Source: Enterococcus sp. BWR-S5
GTDB lineage: Bacteria; Bacillota; Bacilli; Lactobacillales; Enterococcaceae
Length of the DNA stretch: 64,000 nucleotides
Assembly: GCF_016745255.1 (NCBI RefSeq)
Contig: NZ_JADOEQ010000004.1
Location: 1 to 64,000, forward strand
Direction of reading: 5' to 3'
The number at the start of each line of letters is the position of its first letter. Position 1 is the stretch's first letter. Both the position numbers and the translations under genes were made by a program. The notes beneath the pieces are model-generated. The model was not told where the DNA came from and searched no databases. It saw only the letters and a program-made list of their open reading frames with translations. Positions 7,906-17,754 of this stretch are shown here, one piece after another.

Positions 7906-9495
7906 CTAATCAAACCAAAAGCCTTCGTAGGTGTACTTAAAGCCCCTATAGGTAAATGGAACATTTTCTAAAGATTCATAGGTGAATGTCGCAATCCTAT
8001 TTCCATTTGAATCGTACTCTTCTATAACCTTTGCTTCATACCCACTGTTAATAATCAAGTTGTCTTCTAGTTTTTGAACATTAGATACAATACTGGAGTA
8101 TGGAAGATCAAATGATTGAACCAACTCATATGTTCCTTTATTTTCGTCTATGAGATACTCGTAATACATGGATTTTTCTCCATTGTTAAACACCCCTGTG
8201 CCTTCTGGGACTGAGCCTGAATAATCAAGATTACTATCAAAAATCCAAGAATTGTTATTGTAAAGATACAGGTAATATTGCCCTTCCTCCAACTCCTCAG
8301 ATTTTTCATAGGTCACACTATGCTGTCCGCCTGTATTGGAAAACTCACCAAGTTGAGTTAGTAATTGGTCTTTATAGCTTGTTTCTTCCCACACATCTTC
8401 TTCACCAATCAGATAATCTAAAGTCGGTTCATCGTAAATGTTGCTAAGCTTGATAATGGTTGAGGTTTCACGTGAACTCAATATTACTTCGTTTTCATTG
8501 ATGAATTGTATCGTATTCAAATGAATCCAATCCCAATCTCCTACCATCCAAGTCCACGACGTATCCTCTGTAAGTTTATTGGTTTGAGCTTTATATTCAC
8601 TAAGCAAATCACTCATATCTACAATTTTTTCTACTGTACCGGTAGCCAAATCTAATTCAACAATCACATCTTCGATACTATCATTTTCGGTTTCTGTTGC
8701 GAGCAGCAATAAAGTATCATGATCAGTTAGAACAAGATCATGATGCAAGCTATAACCATCCAACTCGTATATCTCTTCCAACTCACCCAAGGCATTCATC
8801 TTGGCAATCTCTGTACGGGAATTGGAAAATAGTAGTGTATCACCATATTCGACTATCCGATCCATTCGATATGCACTCGTTCTTATATCGCCTCGAACAA
8901 CCCCTTCGTTATCAATCAAAAATGTATGTGTATCAAGCATACCAACCATTGCATACAATCCATCTGTCAGCTCCGAGGTACTAGTTCCTCCACTCTTTTC
9001 TAAAGCTATAGGCAAATCCTCGCCGATAGCCGGGGGCATGATTGTAAACACTTGCTGTTGTTTTTTACCATCGTCATCTGTCAAGATAATTGTGACCGTA
9101 TTCTCCTTTTCAGGTATAAAACCAATCAAAACATGCTCATGCATAACTGAAAATGTCTCTTTTGTTGCCTGTGAGACACTCATCGTTCGAGCAAAATCAT
9201 CATAGCCCTCAACTTCTATTTTATAAGATAACTGGGCAGCCGTTTCAGATTCAAAATAAATATATAACCCTTGAGATAAGGTACCATATGGATTCCAAAT
9301 CATTAGTGGATTGTCTAAGCTGTATTCACTCTCAGCCGTTAGTTCCTCAATCTCCCCACGAATCTCCGACTGTATAGAAATATCATGATAGTCTTCCCTT
9401 TCCGTCAGGCTCACAACAACAGCCTCCTTATTGCTGCACCCTGTCAGCAATTGCATTGTAAGAAAAATACTCGCAGTAAATAAAGCTTTCTTCAT
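7906..9495 (-). CDS. Arylsulfotransferase (ASST)-family lipoprotein
   Basis: A 529-residue exported lipoprotein: signal sequence with lipobox LTGC (Cys20), an N-terminal beta-rich region to about residue 160, then a propeller-like ASST domain. The segment YSLHHDLVLTDHDTLLLLA carries the HHD typical of aryl-sulfate sulfotransferases, followed by IVELDLATGTVEK, WDWIHLNTIQF and ILSSRETSTIIKLS, which are blade motifs of the family. Classical ASSTs move sulfate between phenols. Many Gram-positive homologues have no known substrate. The start follows GGAGA. Confidence 0.85.
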   Translation of the reverse strand: MKKALFTASIFLTMQLLTGCSNKEAVVVSLTEREDYHDISIQSEIRGEIEELTAESEYSLDNPLMIWNPYGTLSQGLYIYFESETAAQLSYKIEVEGYDDFARTMSVSQATKETFSVMHEHVLIGFIPEKENTVTIILTDDDGKKQQQVFTIMPPAIGEDLPIALEKSGGTSTSELTDGLYAMVGMLDTHTFLIDNEGVVRGDIRTSAYRMDRIVEYGDTLLFSNSRTEIAKMNALGELEEIYELDGYSLHHDLVLTDHDTLLLLATETENDSIEDVIVELDLATGTVEKIVDMSDLLSEYKAQTNKLTEDTSWTWMVGDWDWIHLNTIQFINENEVILSSRETSTIIKLSNIYDEPTLDYLIGEEDVWEETSYKDQLLTQLGEFSNTGGQHSVTYEKSEELEEGQYYLYLYNNNSWIFDSNLDYSGSVPEGTGVFNNGEKSMYYEYLIDENKGTYELVQSFDLPYSSIVSNVQKLEDNLIINSGYEAKVIEEYDSNGNRIATFTYESLENVPFTYRGFKYTYEGFWFD

Positions 9496-9600
9496 TCAGT
9501 TCTCCAATCTTCAGTAAAATTTCTTATTTAACCGTACAATTGTTATCTTAAAACAATCTTAAATAGAGAAAGCTGATGAAAAAATTGCTTGTGTTACACA

Positions 9601-9640
9601 AAAGATGAGTCAGCCTGTAAGTCAGGCTGACTCATCTTTA
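9601..9640 (-). terminator. Hairpin after glycerophosphodiesterase gene
   Basis: A 17-bp perfect inverted repeat (AAAGATGAGTCAGCCTG and its complement) with a 5-nt loop. The T run on the minus side is short (4 T), so strength is moderate. It lies between two leftward genes. Confidence 0.75.
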
Positions 9641-9707
9641 AACTATTTAGAAATAGAAATTTTCTCTTTGAAGCAGATTTACCCTTACATTACCTGATAA
9701 TCAAGGA

Positions 9708-11564
9708 TTAATCAAAGTCAGTTGTCAGGTTATCAATACCCAAAGCAGTCATTCGTGTAAATTCACTTTGCGGAACTCCCCACAAATGAACCTTGAGCCC
9801 TTTCAGCTGCGCTTTGGCTATCATAGCCACATTGGAAACAGCTCCGTTATACTTGATATCCAATCCTACATTAGTACCAAGACTACTAGCCTTATTGATT
9901 ACATCATCATTTAGTACCTCGCCCAACAGTTGGACCTGCATCTGAGGTGCCCGTTTTTTTACTTCTACCAGATTTTGATAGTCAAACGAGATAACTACTG
10001 CAGTCTGTGAAAGACCGTACTGACCAATCAAACTAATTAAATTGTCATAGTCGCTCCCAGCTACATTCGTCGCTTTGATTTCAATAAACGGTACACTTTG
10101 TTTGTTCGCCATAATCCCCAGATACTCCTCCAATGTCGGAATAACCAGTTGGCTTTGATCATAGGAAGACTTATTTGCTCCTGAATCAATACGCAGTTTT
10201 CTAATCTGCTCTAATGTCATATCACTGATTTTACCAGTTCCGTTTGTCATTCGGTCAACTGTTTCATCATGCATGACAACCCATTTTTTATCTTTGGTCA
10301 ACCAGATATCAGTCTCTATTCCCCAAGCAGTTGCCCTTTGGAATGCAGGAATAGAATTTTCCGGTGCCTCCTGGTGATTTCCCCTATGAGAAACATATTT
10401 AATATCCTCAGACATTTCACTAACATCAATATTCTCAGAAGAAACATAGCCTTCACTTGTTTTATAGACCTTTTGATCTGAGTTGAAAACAATCGCTTCA
10501 ATGTAAGCCATACTATTCGCTGAAATATCTTTCACTTTTTCAGTCAGCTGTCTGTCTTTATAAAGAGCTGTGTTATTCAATACGCGGATACGCACAGGAT
10601 GACTCATATTGATTTCTGCAGTTCCGGCAGCACTGTGAGCGGTCAAGCCATTAGCACCTGTAAAATAGGCTGCCGCTGTATACAATCCATTACCATAATC
10701 AAAATCTTCATAGTCTACATGAACTTTATAGTTACTTCCACTTTGGTGTACAGCGTCATACCATTTCAAATCACTTTGGTCTTCCTTAGACCAAATAGGG
10801 ATGGAAAGCTTTTCTACATCAGCCTTACTATTGACAGCTATATTAACCTCAAATTGCCCCTTATTTGCTCGCGATTCATCTATTGACGCCACAATTGTTG
10901 GCTCAGATACAGTAAACTCTCCAAGACTTACCTGCTCTACTTTTCCACTTTGTTTCGTTACTAAAAGGTCAGCTTGATAACGACCGCTTTCCTGATGCTC
11001 ATTAATTAGAATTTCCGCCTGCCATGTATTGGTGATAGCGTCATAGATTCCTTCATAAAGCTTTATATCACCCTTGCCGTCCTTTTCTCCCCAAACAGGA
11101 AATTGAACACGTTCAATCTGGTTGATACTGGACAAATCTGCTATGGCCTTATAAATCGTCTGTTTGCCAAAAACATCCATCATGTAAAAAAATGGTCGAT
11201 TTTTTGGAGTCATTAACAACTCTCTAACGCTGCTGCTCCATTTTTCATTATATAGAGCAATGTTACTGAAATCAGAATTTGTTTGAATTTCTGAATTAGC
11301 GGAATCTTCTTGCACCTGTTCATCAACAATCGGATTTCTTCGTGATAAATAATCCACCTGTGAAAATTCATATCCTTCATAAGAAGAAAAATCTATATTT
11401 TTCTGATAATCCAAATTAAAATAGAACCAGTAACCCGCACCAATACCAACTATGACGATGCCCAAGATAACAGCTATCGGTTTGATCCATTTTCTTTTTT
11501 TACCTTTGCGTTGTTTCGTCCTACTTTTATCTTCTTGTCGCTTTTTCTGTTTATTTTCTTCCAT
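9708..11564 (-). CDS. Membrane-anchored glycerophosphodiester phosphodiesterase with GBS Bsp-like repeats
   Basis: 618 residues. A lysine-rich cytoplasmic tail and one transmembrane helix (about 28-48) anchor it outward. Two GBS Bsp-like repeats follow in about 110-320 (both with WSKEDQ/WGEKDG plus KWYDA/LYEGIYDA patterns), then an SH3-like segment (about 325-385). The C-terminal GDPD domain has catalytic residues in SHRGNHQEAPENSIPAF, ETDIW and VVMHDETVDRMTNGTG. It should hydrolyse glycerophosphodiesters outside the cell, possibly teichoic or lipoteichoic chains. The TIM-barrel end (HLWGVPQSEFTRMTALGID, TTDFD) is complete. Confidence 0.9.
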   Translation of the reverse strand: MEENKQKKRQEDKSRTKQRKGKKRKWIKPIAVILGIVIVGIGAGYWFYFNLDYQKNIDFSSYEGYEFSQVDYLSRRNPIVDEQVQEDSANSEIQTNSDFSNIALYNEKWSSSVRELLMTPKNRPFFYMMDVFGKQTIYKAIADLSSINQIERVQFPVWGEKDGKGDIKLYEGIYDAITNTWQAEILINEHQESGRYQADLLVTKQSGKVEQVSLGEFTVSEPTIVASIDESRANKGQFEVNIAVNSKADVEKLSIPIWSKEDQSDLKWYDAVHQSGSNYKVHVDYEDFDYGNGLYTAAAYFTGANGLTAHSAAGTAEINMSHPVRIRVLNNTALYKDRQLTEKVKDISANSMAYIEAIVFNSDQKVYKTSEGYVSSENIDVSEMSEDIKYVSHRGNHQEAPENSIPAFQRATAWGIETDIWLTKDKKWVVMHDETVDRMTNGTGKISDMTLEQIRKLRIDSGANKSSYDQSQLVIPTLEEYLGIMANKQSVPFIEIKATNVAGSDYDNLISLIGQYGLSQTAVVISFDYQNLVEVKKRAPQMQVQLLGEVLNDDVINKASSLGTNVGLDIKYNGAVSNVAMIAKAQLKGLKVHLWGVPQSEFTRMTALGIDNLTTDFD

Positions 11565-11886
11565 GATGAAACCTCATATTTCTTAGCAGTAAAGTCATTT
11601 CTTTTCTTTCCCTCAGAACTTCGTATTTTTTATTTTCCCTCTTTTACTCTCTAAACAAATCTGTAAAAACAGCTGCACTTGTTGCGGAATACATTGTTCA
11701 AAAACAAATGCCAAGAGGACAGAAACAAATAAAAAGAAGCCTTACGAGTTATTTTATCAAATATGATAACTCTTTATAGTATAGTATAAATTGATAAAAT
11801 AGCCCACATAAAAAATTGGAAATTATAGATATTTTAGAGATTACTAATAAAATAGATTTCATCACCTTTAAAAAGAATAAGCCTAT
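11565..11886. other. Gene-free AT-rich spacer
   Basis: 322 nt between the GDPD gene start and the end of the T4SS block. It holds the GDPD 5' region and, at 11746-11772, an inverted repeat (GAGTTAT / ATAACTC) around a near-palindrome (TTATCAAATATGATAA), followed on the minus strand by CTTCTTTTTATTT. This may be a weak terminator for the T4SS operon or an operator. I see no small gene, att-like repeat or tRNA here. Confidence 0.5.
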
Positions 11887-12879
11887 TCATTCGGTTATTC
11901 CGTATCCGACAATCACAGACGAACTAACTGCATACTTTTGCTCCTTTACTTCATCATTACTATTTCCTTCAATAGTGTACACAACCCCATCCTCATACCT
12001 CGTTACTAAACCAACATGGTCGCTGATGCCATCTGATTCCCAATCAAAAAAAATAATCATACCTGATTTAGGTATCTTCCCAGCAGACAGCCACTTGTTT
12101 CTGGCTTTAAACATATTAATTCCGGTCGGGCAATAAGCAAATCGCTCAAAGCTTTGGCCAGCTTGATTTCCGCACCAGGAAACAAATACGGCACACCATT
12201 CAACACGATAAGTATAGCCATACCATAACCAAAACTTTTTCCCACCTTTGTTACCTAGCTCGTTCAAAGCAATCTCAGCTAGAGAGTTAATACGATTGCC
12301 AGTGTTTCCAGCAACTTTTCCTGAAAACAAATCAAACCATTTCTGTGCCAGCTCTTGTCTTTCCGGATGGTCATCCCTTGGTCGTTCACGATTTTTTTCA
12401 TAGACACGTGCTGCTAATTTGAGGTCGTCTAATTGCTTGAATTCTTCTCCCGAAAAAGGATAGCTTTTGGTTGGAATATAGCCTCGACCATGCCCGCTCA
12501 GCTCCCAATCAATCACCTCGACCTGCGTTTCCAAATCATCAGAGGCACCAATAATCCCAGACCGCTCCAGTTGCTCCAACAAAACCGATTTCGGTGTCCA
12601 CTGTATCAAGCCATAGCCAATTCCTCCATCTTCATCAATAGCAGCTTCAAAAGTTCCTCCGGTTTCTTGATCAATATTTCCAAGAAGCCCGGCTATCGCT
12701 TCTTTGGTATAATTCTTCTTTTCTAAAAGAGTCCATATACGCCAAGCATTTTGCTCCGATTGAGAGAAAGCAGAGTCCGGCACCACTTCTGCTTTATGCA
12801 GAATGCTCCCTCCTAATAGAAGCACCCCAAAGGAAAACAACAACACTATTGCGATGATACTATTGACAATTTTCAACAT
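11887..12879 (-). CDS. T4SS-associated cell-wall hydrolase (phage-type lysozyme plus CHAP)
   Basis: 330 residues, equivalent to Orf14 of Tn916 and TcpG-type proteins. One N-terminal membrane anchor (about 7-27), then a lysozyme-like domain (about 42-188) with the catalytic region NIDQETGG (Glu72) and GYGLIQWTP, then a CHAP amidase/endopeptidase domain (about 200-330) with Cys229 (VEWCAVFVSWC) and His288 (SDHVGLVTRYE). It opens peptidoglycan locally so that the conjugation channel can pass. It overlaps the end of the VirB6 gene by 7 nt, which indicates translational coupling. Both catalytic domains look intact. Confidence 0.93.
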   Translation of the reverse strand: MLKIVNSIIAIVLLFSFGVLLLGGSILHKAEVVPDSAFSQSEQNAWRIWTLLEKKNYTKEAIAGLLGNIDQETGGTFEAAIDEDGGIGYGLIQWTPKSVLLEQLERSGIIGASDDLETQVEVIDWELSGHGRGYIPTKSYPFSGEEFKQLDDLKLAARVYEKNRERPRDDHPERQELAQKWFDLFSGKVAGNTGNRINSLAEIALNELGNKGGKKFWLWYGYTYRVEWCAVFVSWCGNQAGQSFERFAYCPTGINMFKARNKWLSAGKIPKSGMIIFFDWESDGISDHVGLVTRYEDGVVYTIEGNSNDEVKEQKYAVSSSVIVGYGITE

Positions 12880-14516
12880 GTTCTCAACTCTTCCAGCAAT
12901 TGATAAAATACTTCTTGGTTTCCTATCTCGTCAGGAGTATAGAAATCGTCTAGTTCACTATCACTGGATGTTTCGAATGATAGTGAGGTTCTTATGCTTT
13001 CTTGTTTGTGGCCTGTTCTATCTAAAGGTATTTTTGCTGTTCTGATATTGACTAATCGCTCATTTATTCCTTCCTTAAAAGGTTCTTCCTGTACAGCAGT
13101 CATATGACTTGCATCTTGACTTGCCAGACTTATTTCGGGCATTATAACAGTTTTTTTCTGTTCAGACAGCTTCGATTGCCTCTTTACTTCAGACATGCTT
13201 TCAATGATGTCGGGCATATTTTTTTGATGTTTATTCATAACGAGAATATCTCTAAAATCAATATTAGTTTCTACTTCACTGTTATCAGTTCCTTGCTCAA
13301 AAAAAAGTTTTTCATTGGATAACAAACGGCCATTTTGCTTCCCTTGATTTTTCTTTACCTGCCTTAGGTATCGGTAAACACCTGATTCTATCCGAGTCAC
13401 ATTTCCGGCAGTAATCAGATGAATAATTCTCCCTTTCCCTTTTAGGATGAATAAAATCAACACTGCCTTATTCACAGCGCCTAAAACACTGCTTATCAGT
13501 GAGTTGTTACCGGTCATCGTATGAATTGAACCATCAATCAATGTCATTACAAAGAAAAATATGTATACAGCCAATGTCATAAAAATACCAATAAAAAAGA
13601 AAAGCATCATCTTTCCAAGAAGGTTAAATAAAATATTGGAAAACTTAGGTAATAAACTAAGGAGGCTAACTGTCGGCAATCCAAAAACCATACACAAAAT
13701 GAGCACCTTAAGCAAAAATTTCAGCATAGCCATCAGCAATAAGGGAACACCTACAAATAAGTTATTCATCCATGCATAGATAGACAAAAACCACTTATCT
13801 AAAGAACCATCCGGAGTCATATACCGATTTTCTTTACTTTCTTCCTCTATCTTTTTTATCAGCTCATCCTTGGAGCTTTCGTTATTCTCCTCTGTATCTG
13901 TATACAAGAATTGATCAAATCGCTCTTCATAAATAGGTGTCCCAAAATTAACCATCGCAAAGGCTTGACGTAGAGTCAGGTCAAAATAAGCTTTTCTGAT
14001 TTTTTGTAAGCTTTTCTCTGAAGCTGCACCTTCCGACGGCATTTGTTCCTCAGAAGGCAACACTACACTTTGAAGCAGCACGGTTTCTGCTTCATCGAAA
14101 AGAGTATTTACATCTTTCAAATATTCCTCTCCACTTGTGTAAATGACAAAATTCATACCAATTACAACAAATAGAGTAATCATTTTTTTGAAGGATTCTT
14201 GTGGACTCTTAAAAATGTAGATGAAGAAAATAACAATTAAAGCAAACAAGAACAGCACGGTTCCTACTGTATCAAATAATGAATGATACAGGCTGATTGC
14301 TGTTTTAAACACTCGACCAACGGTATCTTCAAAAACAGTATTACTCAAAAGAATTTGCAGACTCAAATCAACAACCTGATAAATCCATTGATTTATAACC
14401 ATGCCGGTGTTAATTAAAAAGTTGACTAACTGATACATTTCTTCACTGCCGATTGCACGCCATTTCCCTTCCGTATCAATCAGAGAAACATAAGAATGGA
14501 TGGAAAAATTATTCAT
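12873..14516 (-). CDS. T4SS polytopic membrane protein, VirB6-like (CD3337/EF1877 type)
   Basis: 547 residues with about seven to eight hydrophobic helices (roughly 35-60, 85-105, 112-130, 250-275, 278-300, 305-330, 340-360) and a long hydrophilic C-terminal tail of about 180 residues. This architecture and its place after VirB4 fit the Orf15/TcpH/VirB6 component that forms the inner-membrane part of Gram-positive conjugation channels. The start follows AAGGAGG, 12 nt after the VirB4 stop. Assignment rests on topology and synteny as well as family resemblance. Confidence 0.85.
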   Translation of the reverse strand: MNNFSIHSYVSLIDTEGKWRAIGSEEMYQLVNFLINTGMVINQWIYQVVDLSLQILLSNTVFEDTVGRVFKTAISLYHSLFDTVGTVLFLFALIVIFFIYIFKSPQESFKKMITLFVVIGMNFVIYTSGEEYLKDVNTLFDEAETVLLQSVVLPSEEQMPSEGAASEKSLQKIRKAYFDLTLRQAFAMVNFGTPIYEERFDQFLYTDTEENNESSKDELIKKIEEESKENRYMTPDGSLDKWFLSIYAWMNNLFVGVPLLLMAMLKFLLKVLILCMVFGLPTVSLLSLLPKFSNILFNLLGKMMLFFFIGIFMTLAVYIFFFVMTLIDGSIHTMTGNNSLISSVLGAVNKAVLILFILKGKGRIIHLITAGNVTRIESGVYRYLRQVKKNQGKQNGRLLSNEKLFFEQGTDNSEVETNIDFRDILVMNKHQKNMPDIIESMSEVKRQSKLSEQKKTVIMPEISLASQDASHMTAVQEEPFKEGINERLVNIRTAKIPLDRTGHKQESIRTSLSFETSSDSELDDFYTPDEIGNQEVFYQLLEELRTC

Positions 14517-14528
14517 TGATAGTCCTCC

Positions 14529-17030
14529 TTAATTAAACATCGACTCAGCTTTGCTTCCACTTGTTTCTTTCACTGTATCAAAGGTTTTGCTGATTTCAGG
14601 AAACAGACAATGGATACTGATTTTTTGAACATTTTTATAAGGGTCCAGCATAAGACATTGCCCCTTTTTCATTCCGGAAAGCCATTCTCGATTCTTTTCC
14701 ATGACATCTACGCCAACATGCTTCAAAATTTTGTCCTCTTCTGCCGGCTCATTAAATGCAAAAATTGTACCAAAATTCCCATGATCGTCCTCTGCTGTTA
14801 CATCAGAAACAGATTGTGTTGAATAAATGAGCATGTTGTTTTGACTGCGTCCTACTCTTTTTATGGCATTCAATATCTTTTTCCCTACAGAGGATGTATT
14901 AAAAATCCAAGCTTCCTCAAACACTTCAAAGGTTTCCTGCTCATCATCCATTGAGCCGAATTTCTCACAAAATTTCCCTAAAGGAATCATCAAAGCCAGA
15001 CTTTTCCTTTCACTCTGTGAATAGTAATTAGGGTCGTCACTTTCTTTCGGAATCGAAAGACCTAAAACTCCGATAACTGTAATTCTTTTATCAAAGCTCA
15101 AGCCTTTATTTCTGCCATCGCTGAAGCCAAGTCGCAGAACACTTCCCTTAATCTTTTCATTTAGCAGATTTCCAATCTCGCTTACCTCTTTTTCTTTGTG
15201 CGTTTTCAACAGCTCAATCACATGAAGCATACCAACGGCTTCACCATTTGCTCTGCGTTCAACAACTCGCCTGATAGCCTTAGATACTTCCGACTGTCCC
15301 AACCGCGTATCTTCGATATTTATGATTTGGTGAACCATTGCTTCTGCCGTGTCTTTAGCATCTGTTCCCGAAAGAAATGTAATCGGATCAAGCACACCCC
15401 AGTTATCATTTTTTTCAGGATCAAAAGTAATTAAATGAAACTGAGAAATGAGATTATAATAATACGGGTATTTTTCTTGATTATCTTTGTCAGCAAGAAA
15501 CTCTTTATATTGTTTGATTTTTTCAGTTTTCGGATCAATGAATAACCCTTTTACGTTTAACATAGAGACAAATGTAAACAGTAAGCTTACAAGGTAGGTC
15601 TTGCCCATCCCGGTCTCGCCAGTCACTGCAATATGCGGACTGGCTGTCCCCATCTCCTCATTCCATTTATTTGCAGTGAATGGATTAGATAGAACAATGT
15701 TATGGCTGGAGTAAACTGCACTTTCCAGACTTCTTGCTCCGGATATATGAGGATCAACACGTCCGATATACCAGCCAGTACGAAAGCCGATTCGTTGATT
15801 TACAGCTAAGAAATTTTCACAAAATCCTTCTATTGTGGTTGTCTGTATCCATTTGGTATCACTTGCTTCTAAAGAAACACCTGGAAGATTTTTGTAAAAC
15901 AGATAGACCTGCTGTGAGTGAGCCATGGATAGATGGATTTTTTTAGACTTTAAAAGCGAAAGCACTGTATGAATTCGTTGCCTGCATTGCTTTTCGTTCT
16001 CAGCATAAACAACGATGCACCCTAACCAATTGACAATGGCTCTTTCTCCATTGACCTGCTCCTTCAAATCCTCTATAACTACTCGACTTTGTGCAACCTC
16101 ACTTCCTTCTGAATTACCGATTGCTCTTGTTTCATTTACAACATTTTTTAGGCGTAAGGCAGAACGGCGTGCTTTTCCCTCCATCCCCAAGCTGCCCTTT
16201 AAGCGCTGCGCTCTCAATTTGTATCTAAGCTCTACTGGAAACGGCAAAGCTTGAACAGCCTCTGCAATATGTAATCCAGTGACGTCCAACGGGGTATCTG
16301 CAATTGGAAGAAAAGCAACTGTACTCTTCCCTTCGATACTGTGCAGTGTCAGCATTCCTGCTTTAGAACTGGGATCAACAATACAATCTGTCATATTTTC
16401 AAGGGTGAAAACTGAGTCTTCTTTCGAGGAATGCGGCATATTCCGAATAAAGTTCAGACGATTTAAATAGTACATTTCCTGTTCCGATAGACACTCTCCC
16501 TGAAACAAGCTCATTTTTCCTAAAACCAGTTCTTGCAATTCCTTGGCAGATGCAAAAGCCTCCTCACTATCATTCAACTGATAGCCGAGTCTGCTCATAA
16601 CATGTCTCTGGACGCCTCTATAAGATTGCTTAATTCCTTCATAAATTGACTCCACTTCAAAATGGGCTCTTAAAGGAACGCCTATAATCCATTCATAGGA
16701 ATAGATCATTTTCATCTCTGTTCTGAGAATATTCGTAGTCTGTTCCGCATAGTGTTTTGCGGTTTCCAGACAATCGCTGCTGAATGACTTAGAAAGCTCT
16801 TTGAAGCGTTCTTCCAGACTCATTTCTTTTGGTATCATCAGGATGTCGATATTCAGGTATTCCTTCAACTCATTCAACAAGTGTTGAAATTTCACCTTTA
16901 GTTCTTCTTTTTTTCGGTCCGAAGTCGGGGGCACACTAACTGAACGTATCCTATAGTATGCCCAGACCTCATGGTTATCTGTATACATCATATTATTACT
17001 GATATTTTTTAATGGAAATCGTAATTTCAT
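14529..17030 (-). CDS. T4SS ATPase, VirB4 family (Tn916 Orf16/TcpF-like)
   Basis: 833 residues, full length for the family. The N-terminal half is the VirB4-specific domain. The C-terminal RecA-like motor has Walker A GETGMGKT at 471-478, a Walker B region FEVFEEAW near 701-708, and the downstream YSTQSVSD motif. It powers assembly and substrate movement in the conjugation channel. It starts with an ATG overlapping the TcpE stop (ATGA) behind AAGGAG, so it is coupled to tcpE. There is no frameshift or internal stop, so the motor appears functional. Confidence 0.95.
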   Translation of the reverse strand: MKLRFPLKNISNNMMYTDNHEVWAYYRIRSVSVPPTSDRKKEELKVKFQHLLNELKEYLNIDILMIPKEMSLEERFKELSKSFSSDCLETAKHYAEQTTNILRTEMKMIYSYEWIIGVPLRAHFEVESIYEGIKQSYRGVQRHVMSRLGYQLNDSEEAFASAKELQELVLGKMSLFQGECLSEQEMYYLNRLNFIRNMPHSSKEDSVFTLENMTDCIVDPSSKAGMLTLHSIEGKSTVAFLPIADTPLDVTGLHIAEAVQALPFPVELRYKLRAQRLKGSLGMEGKARRSALRLKNVVNETRAIGNSEGSEVAQSRVVIEDLKEQVNGERAIVNWLGCIVVYAENEKQCRQRIHTVLSLLKSKKIHLSMAHSQQVYLFYKNLPGVSLEASDTKWIQTTTIEGFCENFLAVNQRIGFRTGWYIGRVDPHISGARSLESAVYSSHNIVLSNPFTANKWNEEMGTASPHIAVTGETGMGKTYLVSLLFTFVSMLNVKGLFIDPKTEKIKQYKEFLADKDNQEKYPYYYNLISQFHLITFDPEKNDNWGVLDPITFLSGTDAKDTAEAMVHQIINIEDTRLGQSEVSKAIRRVVERRANGEAVGMLHVIELLKTHKEKEVSEIGNLLNEKIKGSVLRLGFSDGRNKGLSFDKRITVIGVLGLSIPKESDDPNYYSQSERKSLALMIPLGKFCEKFGSMDDEQETFEVFEEAWIFNTSSVGKKILNAIKRVGRSQNNMLIYSTQSVSDVTAEDDHGNFGTIFAFNEPAEEDKILKHVGVDVMEKNREWLSGMKKGQCLMLDPYKNVQKISIHCLFPEISKTFDTVKETSGSKAESMFN

Positions 17031-17470
17031 TTTTGTACTCCTTGATTTTTCAGATGAGAAAAGATCAGTATTTTCCCCGTGTGAACCTTATCAAAAACAA
17101 CCAGCTCATCAATGATTTTAACGGTCTGATTCTGATTGATGACCTTGTTTCTAAATTTAAAATGAATCATATAGAAAAGGTAATCAATGACGTATATCGG
17201 AATTTTCAAACCATCTGGCTCTACTTGCTCCCAAAGCATCACTGCACCGGTTGGTATCAATAAATAGCTGGCAAATTTCAAGCCTTTTACCATTCCAAAT
17301 AGCCACATTATTGGACGGAAAACTGTAAATAGAAGAAACAGCGTTCCACCAAACACAAGAATTTTTGTCAGTTCAACGGGGTTTTCCAATGTAAAGCCAC
17401 GCCAAAGCTTCTGTATCATGAAGGGCAGCACCAATGCTTTTTTGTAGTTATATAACTGTTTGTTCCGCAT
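17027..17470 (-). CDS. Conjugation protein, TcpE family
   Basis: 147 residues with two central transmembrane helices (about 33-55 and 65-80) and soluble ends, matching TcpE/Orf17-type proteins that sit beside VirB4 in Tn916 and pCW3-like systems. YNYKKALVLPFMIQKLWRG at the N-terminus resembles the family. It overlaps the VirB4 start by 4 nt and lies 11 nt after the TcpD-like stop, behind AAGGAG. Confidence 0.85.
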   Translation of the reverse strand: MRNKQLYNYKKALVLPFMIQKLWRGFTLENPVELTKILVFGGTLFLLFTVFRPIMWLFGMVKGLKFASYLLIPTGAVMLWEQVEPDGLKIPIYVIDYLFYMIHFKFRNKVINQNQTVKIIDELVVFDKVHTGKILIFSHLKNQGVQK

Positions 17471-17481
17471 GCTGCCGCTCC

Positions 17482-17751
17482 TTATCCGCCAAAAATTTTT
17501 CTGAACATTTCACCAATACCATTGAATATGGCAGCAGGATCATTCGCCATAAAAAAGATAAACGCGGCAACAACAATCACACCAACTAACGGACCTATCT
17601 GTTGCTTTGCAGCGAGTATAATACATAGAACCAAAGTAACCAGTCCGATGCCGATTTGAACCTCCGCTGTAAAATAATTACTTAATCCCGACAAGCTTGG
17701 CAATGCGCCGAGTACCAGCTGTTTCCCTATATTTTGTATACTGTTACTCAT
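17482..17751 (-). CDS. Small T4SS membrane protein, TcpD-like
   Basis: 89 residues with two hydrophobic helices (about 31-48 and 52-70) and an amphipathic C-terminus ending in MFRKIFGG. Size, topology and position between TcpC and TcpE fit TcpD-type proteins; a pilin-like VirB2 role is an alternative. Only 3 nt separate it from the TcpC stop, and the start follows AGGAGG. Confidence 0.8.
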   Translation of the reverse strand: MSNSIQNIGKQLVLGALPSLSGLSNYFTAEVQIGIGLVTLVLCIILAAKQQIGPLVGVIVVAAFIFFMANDPAAIFNGIGEMFRKIFGG

Positions 17752-17754
17752 TAT

